64,000 nt of DNA, from NCBI RefSeq assembly GCF_020889785.1, contig NZ_JACMYK010000025.1:1-64000 (forward strand). Direction: 5' to 3'. Of the stretch, positions 33,170 to 41,576 are shown piece by piece (within the stretch, counting starts at the first letter, position 1; every line of letters begins with the position of its first letter). The notes under the pieces were generated by a model, which had not been told where the DNA came from, made no database searches, and saw nothing but the letters and a program-made list of their open reading frames with translations. This DNA is from Bradyrhizobium acaciae. GTDB taxonomy: Bacteria; Pseudomonadota; Alphaproteobacteria; Rhizobiales; Xanthobacteraceae. The position numbers and the translations under genes are program-made.

Positions 33170-33295
33170 CGTCATTCCCCGGTGCGCAATTGCGCACCTG
33201 AGGGCGATGCGAAGCATCGAACCCGGAATCCATTTCACAACGACACCCGCGGCCCGATGGATTCCGGGTTCCCGCTTCGCGAGCCCCGGAATGAC
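33170..33295. repeat. Palindromic intergenic repeat, type B
   Basis: The left half (CGTCATTCCCCGGTGCGCAA TTGCGCACCTGAGGGC) is almost identical to that at 3775. The inner arms AACCCGGAATCCAT/ATGGATTCCGGGTT are perfect. It lies in the convergent gap between the amidase and plsY. Confidence 0.92.
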
Positions 33296-33303
33296 AGCGT
33301 GGG

Positions 33304-33900
33304 CTACTTCCTCTCGCCGATCTTGCCTTCGGTGCCGGCCTGCAGGCGCTTGATGTTCTCGCGGTGCATGTAGAACAGCAGCAGCGTCAGCACAGCGAAC
33401 AGCGAGGCGAGCGCGTTGTGGCCGAACCACCACAGGAACAGCGGCGTCACGAACGCGGCGATCAGCGCCGACAGCGATGAGTAGCGCGTCGTGTATGCGG
33501 TGCCGAGCCAGATCACGGCAAAGATCAGCGCCGCCGGCCAGAACAGGCCGAGCAGCACGCCGATATAGGTCGCGACGCCCTTGCCGCCGCGAAACTTGAG
33601 CCAGACCGGGAAGAGGTGGCCGAGAAACGCGCCCAGCGCCGCCAGCATCGCGGCGTTCGGGCCGTCGATGGTGCCCGCGATGATGACGGCGACCGTGCCC
33701 TTGAGCATGTCGCCGAGCAGCGTCGCCGCGGCGAGGCCCTTGTGGCCGGTGCGCAGGACGTTGGTGGCGCCGATATTGCCCGAGCCGACCGTGCGCAGAT
33801 CCTGGGTGCCGGCGAGCCTGGTGAGGATCATGCCGAACGGGATCGAGCCCAGGAGATAGCCGATCAGGAAGGCGATCAGCAGCAACGCGTCAGCGGACAT
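33304..33900 (-). CDS. plsY: Glycerol-3-phosphate acyltransferase PlsY
   Basis: A 198-residue protein with about five membrane segments. The three PlsY loops are present: [34 protein letters not shown] (acyl-phosphate/G3P site) and [17 protein letters not shown]. It transfers an acyl group from acyl-phosphate to glycerol-3-phosphate, the first step of phospholipid synthesis, in the inner membrane. The place between pyrC' and dprA is conserved in alphaproteobacteria. The C-terminus ends in a charged tail ([14 protein letters not shown]). Confidence 0.95.
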   Translation of the reverse strand: MSADALLLIAFLIGYLLGSIPFGMILTRLAGTQDLRTVGSGNIGATNVLRTGHKGLAAATLLGDMLKGTVAVIIAGTIDGPNAAMLAALGAFLGHLFPVWLKFRGGKGVATYIGVLLGLFWPAALIFAVIWLGTAYTTRYSSLSALIAAFVTPLFLWWFGHNALASLFAVLTLLLFYMHRENIKRLQAGTEGKIGERK

Positions 33901-34005
33901 CGCGGTGGCTCCCTGGACGGTCGGTCCGGTCCATTTTGGACAATTCCGTCAATGAAATATTAACCATCGATCCGCACCATGCGCTTGAAAATGAGGGAGC
34001 TTATC

Positions 34006-34113
34006 ATGGCTTCTGTTCGCAGGCGGCTGGAGCAGCTTTTCTTTGTGGTTTACGTCGCAGCCATCGTCGTCGGGACGACGATGGAAGCGATGTCGCAACT
34101 CGCGTCGCGCTAG
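34006..34113 (+). CDS. Small membrane protein, 35 residues (hypothetical)
   Basis: An ATG at 34006 with AGGGAGCTTATC just upstream encodes 35 residues: MASVRRRLEQLFFVVYVAAI then VVGTTMEAMSQLASR. A positively charged N-terminus and one hydrophobic helix suggest a single-span protein. Other in-frame ATGs lie at 33979 and 33991, but the ribosome binding site favours 34006. It is in the gap between plsY and the pyrC' stop. Too short for homology judgement; support is from ribosome binding site and membrane pattern. Confidence 0.5.
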   Translation: MASVRRRLEQLFFVVYVAAIVVGTTMEAMSQLASR

Positions 34114-34126
34114 GTTCCACCCCGAT

Positions 34127-35428
34127 TTAGACGTGCTCGTACACGGTGCGTCCGCCGACGATGGTCCGCGTCACGCGACCCGAGAAGCGGGCGTCGTCGA
34201 ACGGCGTATTCTTGCACAGTGACTTGAGATCGTCGCGGTCGAGCACCCAGGGCGTGTCGGCGTCGATCACGATCACGTCGGCCGGCGCACCCGCACGCAG
34301 CGTGCCGCCGGGCAGGCCGAGCAGTTCGGCCGGCCGGGTCGACATCGCCCGGATCAGCGTCTTGAACTCCATCTCACCATTGTGGATCAGCCTGAGCGCC
34401 GCCGGCAGCATGGTCTGCAGGCCGACCGCGCCGCTCGCCGCTTCCGCGAACGGCAGCCGCTTGACCTCGACGTCCTGCGGATTGTGATCGCTCATCACCA
34501 CGTCGATCAGCCCGGAGGCCAGCGCCGCGACCAGCGCCTTGCGGTCCTCCTCGGTGCGCAGCGGCGGCGCCAGCTTGAGGAAGGTGCGGTAGGGGCCGAT
34601 GTCGTTCTCGTTCAGCGTCACGTGGTTGATCGAAACCGAGGCCGAGACATTGTAGCCGCTATCGCGGGCGCGCTTGAGGATATCAAGCGACTCGGTCGAG
34701 GTCAGCGACGCCGCGTGATAGCGCCCGCCGGTAAGGCCCGCGAGCCGCATGTCGCGCTCGAGCATGATCGACTCCGCGGCGGTCGGAATGCCGGCAAGGC
34801 CGAGCCGGGTCGCGAACTCGCCTTCGTTCATCACGCCTTCGCCCACCAGGTGCGGGTCCTCGGTGTGATGCACGATCAGCGCGTCGAAATCGCGGGCGTA
34901 GGTCAGCGCCCGCCGCATCACCTGGGCGTTGGTGACGCTGCGGTCGCCGTCGGTGAAGGCGACGGCGCCGGCGGCCTTCAACAGGCCGATCTCGGTCATC
35001 TCCTGGCCCTGCATGCCCTTGGTCAACGCCGCCATCGGGTGGATATTGACGATCGCGGTGTCGCGGGCGCGGCGCAGCACGAAGTCGACGGTCGCGGAAT
35101 TGTCGATCACCGGCGAGGTGTCGGGCTGACAGATGATGGTGGTGATGCCGCCGGCGGCAGCCGCCTGGCTGGCGGAGGCAAAGGTCTCGCGATGACTGGC
35201 GCCGGGTTCGCCGACGAAGGCGCGCATGTCGATCAGGCCGGGGGCCACGATCTTGCCGGCGCAGTTGACGATGTCGGTGCCTTCGGGAACGCCGGCGGCG
35301 CCGATGCCGCGCTTGGTGTCGCGGATCACGCCTTCGGCGATCAGGACATCGCCCGGACCATCGAAGTCGCGGGAGGGATCGATGACGCGGGCGTTGGCGA
35401 GGAGGATGGGGCGGCGGTCAATCAGCAT
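34127..35428 (-). CDS. pyrC: Dihydroorotase homologue lacking the HxH metal site (PyrC'-type)
   Basis: A 433-residue amidohydrolase-fold protein, starting four bases after pyrB. The fold motifs are present: KIVAPGLIDM at the first strand, GGITTIICQPDTSPVID, VHHTEDPHL, SINHVTLNENDIG and VVMSDHNPQD. However, the metal-binding HxH that follows the Asp in active enzymes (DxHxHxREPG) reads DMRAFVGEPG, with both histidines gone. In Pseudomonas a similar inactive PyrC' is needed to hold aspartate carbamoyltransferase together, so a structural role with the adjacent PyrB is likely. A catalytic dihydroorotase should then be encoded elsewhere. Confidence 0.92.
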   Translation of the reverse strand: MLIDRRPILLANARVIDPSRDFDGPGDVLIAEGVIRDTKRGIGAAGVPEGTDIVNCAGKIVAPGLIDMRAFVGEPGASHRETFASASQAAAAGGITTIICQPDTSPVIDNSATVDFVLRRARDTAIVNIHPMAALTKGMQGQEMTEIGLLKAAGAVAFTDGDRSVTNAQVMRRALTYARDFDALIVHHTEDPHLVGEGVMNEGEFATRLGLAGIPTAAESIMLERDMRLAGLTGGRYHAASLTSTESLDILKRARDSGYNVSASVSINHVTLNENDIGPYRTFLKLAPPLRTEEDRKALVAALASGLIDVVMSDHNPQDVEVKRLPFAEAASGAVGLQTMLPAALRLIHNGEMEFKTLIRAMSTRPAELLGLPGGTLRAGAPADVIVIDADTPWVLDRDDLKSLCKNTPFDDARFSGRVTRTIVGGRTVYEHV

Positions 35429-35432
35429 GGCG

Positions 35433-36386
35433 TCACGCGTTCGGCAGGTTGCGGGCGAGCGCTTCGAGCACTGCCATGCGCACCGCCACACCCATTTCGA
35501 CTTGTTCACGGATCAGCGATTGCGCGCCGTCGGCAACGAAGGTGTCGATCTCGACACCGCGGTTCATCGGGCCCGGATGCATCACCAGCGCATCGGGCTT
35601 GGCGTAACCGAGCTTCTTCTGGTCGAGGCCGAAATAGTGGAAATATTCGCCCGACGACGGCACGAACGAGCCGTTCATGCGCTCGCGCTGCAACCGCAGC
35701 ATCATCACGATGTCGGCGCCGTTCAGCCCCTCGCGCATGTCGCGCGCGACCTCGACGCCCATCCGCTCGATGCCCGGCGGCAGCAAGGTGGAGGGGGCCA
35801 CAACGCGGACGCGGGCGCCCATGGTGTTGAGCAGGAAGATGTTCGAGCGCGCCACCCGCGAATGCAGCACGTCGCCGCAGATCGCGATCGTCAGCCCCTC
35901 GATCCGGCCCTTGTTGCGGCGGATGGTCAGCGCATCGAGCAGCGCCTGGGTCGGGTGCTCGTGGGCGCCGTCGCCGGCATTGATCACGGAACCGTCAACC
36001 TTGCGCGCCAGCAGCTCGACCGCGCCGGAGGCATGGTGGCGCACCACCAGGATGTCCGGGTGCATCGCGTTCAGCGTCACCGCGGTATCCATCAAGGTCT
36101 CGCCCTTGCGGGTCGACATCGATGACACCGACATGTTCATGACGTCGGCGCCCAGGCGTTTTCCGGCGATCTCGAACGAGGACTGGGTCCGGGTCGAGGC
36201 CTCGAAGAACAGGTTGACCTGGGTGCGGCCGCGCAGACTGGCGCGTTTCTTGTCGACCTGGCGGTTGAGCTCGACATACTCCTCGGAGAGGTCGAGCAGA
36301 CCGGTGATGTCGTCGGCGGAAAGGCCCTCGATGCCTAGCAGATGCCGGTGGCCGAGGACAAAAGTCGATTTTAATGATGGGGTCAT
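35433..36386 (-). CDS. pyrB: Aspartate carbamoyltransferase catalytic chain
   Basis: A 317-residue protein from the ATG at 36386; the open frame continues to 36611 but crosses a palindromic repeat. The carbamoyl-phosphate site [17 protein letters not shown], the [15 protein letters not shown] block and the C-terminal [13 protein letters not shown] are intact. It catalyses carbamoyl phosphate plus aspartate to carbamoylaspartate, the committed pyrimidine step. It forms an operon with the inactive dihydroorotase homologue four bases downstream; no pyrI regulatory chain is present, as expected for the class A ATCase-PyrC' complex. Confidence 0.95.
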   Translation of the reverse strand: MTPSLKSTFVLGHRHLLGIEGLSADDITGLLDLSEEYVELNRQVDKKRASLRGRTQVNLFFEASTRTQSSFEIAGKRLGADVMNMSVSSMSTRKGETLMDTAVTLNAMHPDILVVRHHASGAVELLARKVDGSVINAGDGAHEHPTQALLDALTIRRNKGRIEGLTIAICGDVLHSRVARSNIFLLNTMGARVRVVAPSTLLPPGIERMGVEVARDMREGLNGADIVMMLRLQRERMNGSFVPSSGEYFHYFGLDQKKLGYAKPDALVMHPGPMNRGVEIDTFVADGAQSLIREQVEMGVAVRMAVLEALARNLPNA

Positions 36387-36470
36387 TAAAGCGAGAGCTA
36401 TAGGCGCGGACGGCCGGTGGGGCAAGCGCGAAGAGGGCTCGGAGGAGTTTTCCCCGAGTAAGATATGCTG

Positions 36471-36564
36471 CGTCATGCCCGGCTTGTCCCGGGCATCCGC
36501 GCCTTGCTTTTGCGGGCGTTTCCGGAACAAGACGTGGATGGCCGGGATAGACCCGGCGATGACG
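36471..36564. repeat. Palindromic repeat, type F (CGTCATGCCCGG...CCGGCGATGACG)
   Basis: CGTCATGCCCGGCTTGTCCC and a distal GGCCGGGATAGACCCGGCGA TGACG form the arms, with GCCCGGCTTGTCCCGGGC also a local hairpin. It lies between the divergent pyrB and ddpX-like genes, so it may influence both promoters. Confidence 0.8.
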
Positions 36565-36579
36565 CCGGGGCGAGAACCC

Positions 36580-37326
36580 ATGAAAATTGTCGTGATCGGT
36601 GCCGCCGTCATTGGCCTGGTTTCGCCTGCCTTCGCTCAGAAGCTTCCCGGCGACTTCGCGTTCCTGCGCGACATCGACCCGACCATCATCCAGGACATCC
36701 GCTACGCCAGCTCGAACAATTTCATGGGCCGGCCGATCGCGGGCTATGGCGCGGCGGAATGCGTGGTGAAGCGGGACGTCGGGCTTCGGCTCAAGGCCGT
36801 GCAGCAGGATCTGGCCCGGCAAAAGCTGTCGCTGAAGATGTTCGATTGCTACCGGCCGGCCCGCGCGGTCGCGGACATGGTGGCGTGGTCGAGGAACGGC
36901 AAGGAGACCGCCGCCGAGCGGCGCTACAACCCGGCCTTCTCAAAGGTGGATCTGTTCCGCCTCGGCTACATCGCCACCCATTCCGGCCATTCGACCGGCG
37001 CTGCGCTCGATGTCACCCTGGTCGACCTGACCGCCGACAATTCGGGCAAGTTCGATCCAGCCAAGGACTATGCCGACTGCACTGCTCCGGCAGCGGCACG
37101 TGCTCCGGAGGGCAGCGTCGACATGGGCACCGGCTATGACTGCTCGGACGCGAAGGGCCACACAGCTTCCGGCTCGATCACGCCGACGCAGAAGCGCTGG
37201 CGCAACCGGCTGGTTGCGGCGATGGCCCGGCAGGGGTTCGCGAACTATTCCAAGGAATGGTGGCACTTCTCGCTGCCGGGGGCGGGCGGAGCGGCCTATG
37301 ATTTCCCGGTCACTCGCGCGCACTAG
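36580..37326 (+). CDS. D-alanyl-D-alanine dipeptidase (VanX/DdpX, M15D family), exported
   Basis: A 248-residue protein with a clean signal peptide ([20 protein letters not shown]). The zinc motif SxHxxGxAxD is present as [15 protein letters not shown], and the second-site EWWH is in [20 protein letters not shown] carries the transition-state Arg typical of VanX. Four cysteines probably form disulfides in the periplasm. By family it splits D-Ala-D-Ala. There are no vanH/vanA genes nearby, so cell-wall dipeptide salvage is more likely than glycopeptide resistance. Confidence 0.9.
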   Translation: MKIVVIGAAVIGLVSPAFAQKLPGDFAFLRDIDPTIIQDIRYASSNNFMGRPIAGYGAAECVVKRDVGLRLKAVQQDLARQKLSLKMFDCYRPARAVADMVAWSRNGKETAAERRYNPAFSKVDLFRLGYIATHSGHSTGAALDVTLVDLTADNSGKFDPAKDYADCTAPAAARAPEGSVDMGTGYDCSDAKGHTASGSITPTQKRWRNRLVAAMARQGFANYSKEWWHFSLPGAGGAAYDFPVTRAH

Positions 37327-37454
37327 CGCCGGATTTCCTCAAATTCAAGACATTTCGGCAAGACAAACCTTGCCATCGCATAAGTGGCTGAATGCGCTTT
37401 CAACACTCCTTAATTGTGGCCGTATGAAGTGCGGCCATTGCGGGAGCACGAAGC

Positions 37455-37868
37455 ATGCGTTTAGCAGTCTTTGCACTTGTTGCCGTCGGCGCCGCCGGCA
37501 TCGCGATCTACGATCAATACGACAAGGGTACGAATTATCAGCGTGTCGATGCACGCATCAGCGCCGTCAACGACCAATGCTATCTGGAGAAGGTCGAGCG
37601 CGGTGTCATCACCAAGACGACGTGGACCTCCGACCTGACCCGCTGCGAAGTCGCGGAGCTGCTGCGCAAGGAGCATCCCAAGTGGCACGGCTATGACCTG
37701 AGGCACAAAATCGAGGTGCGTGTGGTCTACGTCTCGCCGGTCGATGGCATCTCGCATCAGTCGAGCCTGGAGATGTCCTACTTCCCCAACGGCAAGCCGC
37801 TGCGCGCCGGCGACGTGTTTCCGGTGCTGGCCTCCAAGACCAAGGCTGACAAGACCCGCATGGTCTGA
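37455..37868 (+). CDS. Hypothetical membrane-anchored protein, tandem paralogue 1
   Basis: A 137-residue protein with one N-terminal hydrophobic helix (MRLAVFALVAVGAAGIAIYD) followed by a periplasmic or soluble domain. The order DARISAVNDQCYLEK, LTRCEVAELLRKEHPKWHGY and IEVRVVYVSPVDGISHQ is repeated in the next gene, including both cysteines, so they arose by duplication and may carry a disulfide. No known domain recognised. The spacing (35 bases) and strand suggest an operon with paralogue 2. Confidence 0.8.
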   Translation: MRLAVFALVAVGAAGIAIYDQYDKGTNYQRVDARISAVNDQCYLEKVERGVITKTTWTSDLTRCEVAELLRKEHPKWHGYDLRHKIEVRVVYVSPVDGISHQSSLEMSYFPNGKPLRAGDVFPVLASKTKADKTRMV

Positions 37869-37903
37869 TCGTCGCGGCGGTTCGGAAGGATCGGAGTTCA
37901 ACG

Positions 37904-38356
37904 ATGCGGCTTGGCCTCTACGGGATCATCGCCATCGGCGTCGCGGGCCTCTATGCCTACATCGAGCTCGACAAGCGGGTGAACTTCCGTCCGATCGACG
38001 CGCGCGTCAGCAGCGTCAAAGAGCAATGCTACATGGAAAAGACGGAAGGAAATCGGAGCTCGGCGTCCGATCTCCTGCCGTGCGAACTGACTGAGCTTCT
38101 GGTGCGCAACCATCCGAAATGGCAGGGCTATGACATCAAGCACAAGATCGAGATCCGGTTTGCCTACATCTCACCGGTGGACGGCGCCGCACATGAATCG
38201 AACCTGCAACTGGCGGCGTATCCCGATGACCGGCCGCTGCACGCCGGCGACATCTTTCCGGTCCAGGCGTCCCGGAAGGAGGCCAACAGGACCCGGGCCA
38301 ACGATTGGCTGGACCGGCGGCTCGGCCGCGATGCGCCCAGACACGGAAGCATCTAG
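37904..38356 (+). CDS. Hypothetical membrane-anchored protein, tandem paralogue 2
   Basis: A 150-residue protein similar along its whole length to the preceding gene: N-terminal helix (MRLGLYGIIAIGVAGLYAYI), DARVSSVKEQCYMEK, LPCELTELLVRNHPKWQGYD, IEIRFAYISPVDGAAHES and DRPLHAGDIFPVQASRK. Both cysteines are kept. It has an extra C-terminal 13 residues. The function is unknown. It converges with the glycosyltransferase gene, whose stop lies 24 bases away, but nothing shows a functional link. Confidence 0.8.
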   Translation: MRLGLYGIIAIGVAGLYAYIELDKRVNFRPIDARVSSVKEQCYMEKTEGNRSSASDLLPCELTELLVRNHPKWQGYDIKHKIEIRFAYISPVDGAAHESNLQLAAYPDDRPLHAGDIFPVQASRKEANRTRANDWLDRRLGRDAPRHGSI

Positions 38357-38379
38357 GGCCGACGGCCACCCGATCGGCG

Positions 38380-40356
38380 CTAAACGCCGATAAACCCGCG
38401 GCGCAGCAATCCCGCCAGAGCGCCGCGAAGACTGGCGACGCCGGCAATGTTATCTTGAGACGCGCTGAAGAGCCGCACCACCAGGCGCTGATGCTGTTCG
38501 GCGCTCGGCTCAAGGCGCGCCAGCACCGTGTGGCCGGAGCGCGAGACCATGGAAACGTCGATCCATCCCAGCCCCTCCAGGTGAATTTTATAGCGCCAGC
38601 CGGCAAGCTCGAGCGTCTCGCCAGCCCCGCCCACGAGCCGCACCGAGGATGGCGATATTGCGAGCAGGCGGCACGAAAGGATTTTTCCTTCGTCGGCGAG
38701 CCAGACAAGCTCGTCCGTCTCGAACATGTGACTGGAACGCGGCACTTCGAAGCAGACCAGAAACGCGATGAAGGCGATCAGCATCGCGATGGCCGCCCAC
38801 AACAGGTTGAAGAAATCGAGAGAGGATATCTCGTCGGCGGCGTACGGGGAGATGAACTCCCATATGATGCTGGCGGCAGAGCTTGCCGCGATCAACCCAA
38901 AGATGGCGGCGAGCTTCCACTGAACGCGCGGCGCGGATCGATCGCCTCCCTTGTCGGTGATTTTGAAGGGGCGTCCGAATGGCTTGAAGATGGCAGTGAA
39001 CAGGGTTGCGGTCACCGCAAAGCAGGTGACGGCGTGGGTCGCCTCCATGAACAATGGCAGCGTCCGCGCGCGCGATATCCAGCTCATGTAGACAATTTGC
39101 GCGAGCAGGGCCGGCATGCCGTAGCGCAGGAAGGAATGATAGTCGGCCTCGAACGCGGGCAGCCCGCCGAACCAATAGATTGTCGGCGCGATCAACAGCA
39201 GCACCATGAATGGTTTGGAGAGCCAGTTCAGCACGCCGTGCAGATAGTGCCAGCGCTCGGTGAAGCGGAAGCCGCGGCCAAATAGCGGTCCGTTGCGCAG
39301 CAGGGCGACCTGGATGGTGCCGAGGCACCAGCGAGCTCGCTGAGTGACATATTCCGGAATGCCTTCGGCTGAAAGTCCGAAACTGAGCGGCTCGTTGAGC
39401 CAGACTGTGCGATAGCCGTGCGCCAGCATGGTGTAGGTGAGATTGATATCCTCCGAGACGGCCTGGTCGGGAAAGCCGCTGATCTCATTCAGACGGTCGC
39501 GGCGAACGACAAAGGAGGTGCCGACGCAGAATGCGCAGCCCCACGCATCCTTGGCCGGTTGAAAGATGTCGAAAAAGAAGCGCTGATCGTCGACCCAGCT
39601 CTTTTCGGCCAGCAGATTATGTTGGATCGGATCAGCGTTATAGTAAAATTGCGGGGTCTGCACGATCGCCACCTCCGGATCGGACAGCAGCAGGCCGATC
39701 GTGCGCTTCAAGAAGTCTTGCCGTGGCGCGAAATCCGCATCGAGCACCAGAATGACAGGCGCATTGGTCACGCGAGCGGTTGCGATCAACCCGTTATTGA
39801 GATTGCCCGCCTTGGCGCCCTTGTTGTCGGGCCGCGTCAGGTGACGTGCACCGACCCGATCGCAATATTCCCGCAGCCAGTCGCGTCTCGTATCATCGAG
39901 GACCCAGACCGTCGCATCGGCATAGTCGAGCGCCAGTGCGCTCAGGATCGACCGCTCGAGGATTTCGAGCGGTTCATCGTAGGTGCAGATGAAGATGTCG
40001 ACGGCCGGACTGCGATTTTCCGAAGCCAAGAGCTGTTGTGAGGCGTCGGCCTGCGCGGTGCGGTCGGTACTGCGGAACAGGATGACGATCGAGATCAGCG
40101 TGTACAGGATCGCGAGCGATTCGAACGCAATGAAGAGCCGCGGCCAAAGACTTTGCGCCGACAGCTCAAATGGCGGCAGCGTATCGTTCCACCGCCACAG
40201 CGTGTAAACGGCCAGAAGGGCCGCCGTCGTCGCCCCGAACAGGATGCGGTGGCTGGCACGCAGCGGCTCCAGCAGTCGCGCCATGACCAGAAGGCCGAGC
40301 AAAATGCCGACGTCGATGGTCAGGATCGATGAATTATCAGCGGCAGTCGGAAACAT
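38380..40356 (-). CDS. Membrane glycosyltransferase 2, BcsA/BgsA-like polysaccharide synthase
   Basis: A 658-residue processive glycosyltransferase, third gene of an operon. Two or three N-terminal helices precede the GT2 domain with FICTYDEP, VWVLDDTRR, ILVLDADFAPR, AVSEDINLTYT (acceptor Asp) and QRARWCLGTIQ (QxxRW). About four or five more helices follow. The cytosolic C-terminus, residues 536-658, has a PilZ-like outline but only one Arg in FEVPRSSHMF (no RxxxR) and no DxSxxG. Length, adaptor partner and missing PilZ signature resemble Sinorhizobium BgsA, a mixed-linkage beta-glucan synthase, or curdlan synthase, more than true cellulose synthase. The product is inferred. Confidence 0.88.
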   Translation of the reverse strand: MFPTAADNSSILTIDVGILLGLLVMARLLEPLRASHRILFGATTAALLAVYTLWRWNDTLPPFELSAQSLWPRLFIAFESLAILYTLISIVILFRSTDRTAQADASQQLLASENRSPAVDIFICTYDEPLEILERSILSALALDYADATVWVLDDTRRDWLREYCDRVGARHLTRPDNKGAKAGNLNNGLIATARVTNAPVILVLDADFAPRQDFLKRTIGLLLSDPEVAIVQTPQFYYNADPIQHNLLAEKSWVDDQRFFFDIFQPAKDAWGCAFCVGTSFVVRRDRLNEISGFPDQAVSEDINLTYTMLAHGYRTVWLNEPLSFGLSAEGIPEYVTQRARWCLGTIQVALLRNGPLFGRGFRFTERWHYLHGVLNWLSKPFMVLLLIAPTIYWFGGLPAFEADYHSFLRYGMPALLAQIVYMSWISRARTLPLFMEATHAVTCFAVTATLFTAIFKPFGRPFKITDKGGDRSAPRVQWKLAAIFGLIAASSAASIIWEFISPYAADEISSLDFFNLLWAAIAMLIAFIAFLVCFEVPRSSHMFETDELVWLADEGKILSCRLLAISPSSVRLVGGAGETLELAGWRYKIHLEGLGWIDVSMVSRSGHTVLARLEPSAEQHQRLVVRLFSASQDNIAGVASLRGALAGLLRRGFIGV

Positions 40357-41576
40357 CAGCGTATCCTCTTCCCGGTGAACGGATTCCAGCCCGTTTCAGC
40401 CAGCGCGGCCCACGCAGTCGCGCCGAGATGCGGGCGGCGGTAATAGAAAAAGTCGGGATCGCCACCGGTTGGATCGATCGATAATCCCGTCGTCAGTCGC
40501 GCCGGGCGTGCGGCATTGAGCAGGCCGGATGACGTCTGGTCCGCCTTTAGGTTACCCAGAAGCCGATCGCTCTCGTGTGTGTCGCCGACGATCCGGTAGG
40601 CCAAGGCGGCCTGCGCCGTGCCCTCCACCCAGAGGCCATCGCGATCGCCGTTGAAATCAAAGCCGCCATTGACCCCGAGGTGATCTTTCGCGAAACCGAG
40701 CGTGTTCTTCCACGCCGGGGGCGATTCAGGGATTGCCATCCAGGGCCAAAGCTGGGCGTCGAGCGCGAGCAAACCTTCGTTCGCAAGGCTGCCGTCAGGC
40801 TTGGTCCCAAGCAGGAAATGATCCCCGCGAAAAGCGCGATCGAGCAGTCGCTTGGCCTGTCCGGCCGCGCCGTCGTATTTCTGGTCGCCAGTCAGGCGAA
40901 ACAGCCAACGTGCAGCGGCGTGAACGTCGGCGTTGTGCTCGGTCGACATCCAGGTGAGCTTGACCTGCTTCGGATCGTAGCCGTGGAAGCCGCCGTAAAA
41001 GCCATCCTGCGAAGCGGTTGTGTCGATCACCCAATCGATCAGGCGCCTTGCATCGGCGAGATATTGTGGATTCCCGGTTGCCTGATGCAGCGTCAGCAAT
41101 GCCAATGCGGCCCAGGCCACGTTTCCGGTGGAGCTGCCGTCCTGCGCCGCGTCCTCCGCCCAGATATTGGCATGTCCATCCCACCAGCCGGGCAGATCGG
41201 GAACGACCTTGTTCAGCGCGCCGGCACGGTAGGCATTGCGCACGCGGCCATCATCGAAGCTGCGATCCTTGGCAACGGCGCGGCTCAGCGCGTTGCCGAT
41301 CGGTCTTGCATCCGACACGTTGCCGCAGGCAATCAGCGCAATGGCGGCGAGCGCGTTGTCGTAGACGAACGCCGTCGTGGCGAGACCCGCCGGAAGCATC
41401 GATTCATCCGTGCCGGGGTCATAGCTCCGGATGAAAACCGCGTCGGCCGCGCTTGCGCGCGGGGCGACGGCCCTTTTCAACCCAGCGCAGAAAGCGTTTG
41501 CGGTTGGGGCGGTGTGGCCCGCTGCGGGCGCGCCCAGGACGACCGCGCATAGCGTCATCACGATGGCAGACTTCAT
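40356..41576 (-). CDS. Exported alpha/alpha-toroid protein of unknown family in glycan synthase operon
   Basis: A 406-residue protein with a signal peptide ending near residue 22. The rest is a series of helical hairpins like six-hairpin glycosidases: TGNVAWAALALLTLHQATGN (about 150-170), STEHNADVHAAARWLFRLTG (211-230), LALDAQLWPWMA (270-281), WVEGTAQAALAYRI (316-329) and GATAWAALAETGWNPF at the end. Conserved-looking acids (E213, D273, E318) face such repeats. No exact family is recognised; it could trim, epimerise or bind the nascent glucan in the periplasm. Its start overlaps the HlyD-type stop by four bases and its stop overlaps the glycosyltransferase start by one, so all three are co-expressed. 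Confidence 0.85.
   Translation of the reverse strand: MKSAIVMTLCAVVLGAPAAGHTAPTANAFCAGLKRAVAPRASAADAVFIRSYDPGTDESMLPAGLATTAFVYDNALAAIALIACGNVSDARPIGNALSRAVAKDRSFDDGRVRNAYRAGALNKVVPDLPGWWDGHANIWAEDAAQDGSSTGNVAWAALALLTLHQATGNPQYLADARRLIDWVIDTTASQDGFYGGFHGYDPKQVKLTWMSTEHNADVHAAARWLFRLTGDQKYDGAAGQAKRLLDRAFRGDHFLLGTKPDGSLANEGLLALDAQLWPWMAIPESPPAWKNTLGFAKDHLGVNGGFDFNGDRDGLWVEGTAQAALAYRIVGDTHESDRLLGNLKADQTSSGLLNAARPARLTTGLSIDPTGGDPDFFYYRRPHLGATAWAALAETGWNPFTGKRIR

Noticed and set aside
36580-37326. Glycopeptide resistance cluster
   Set aside because: The VanX-like dipeptidase has no vanH, vanA, vanR or vanS neighbours.
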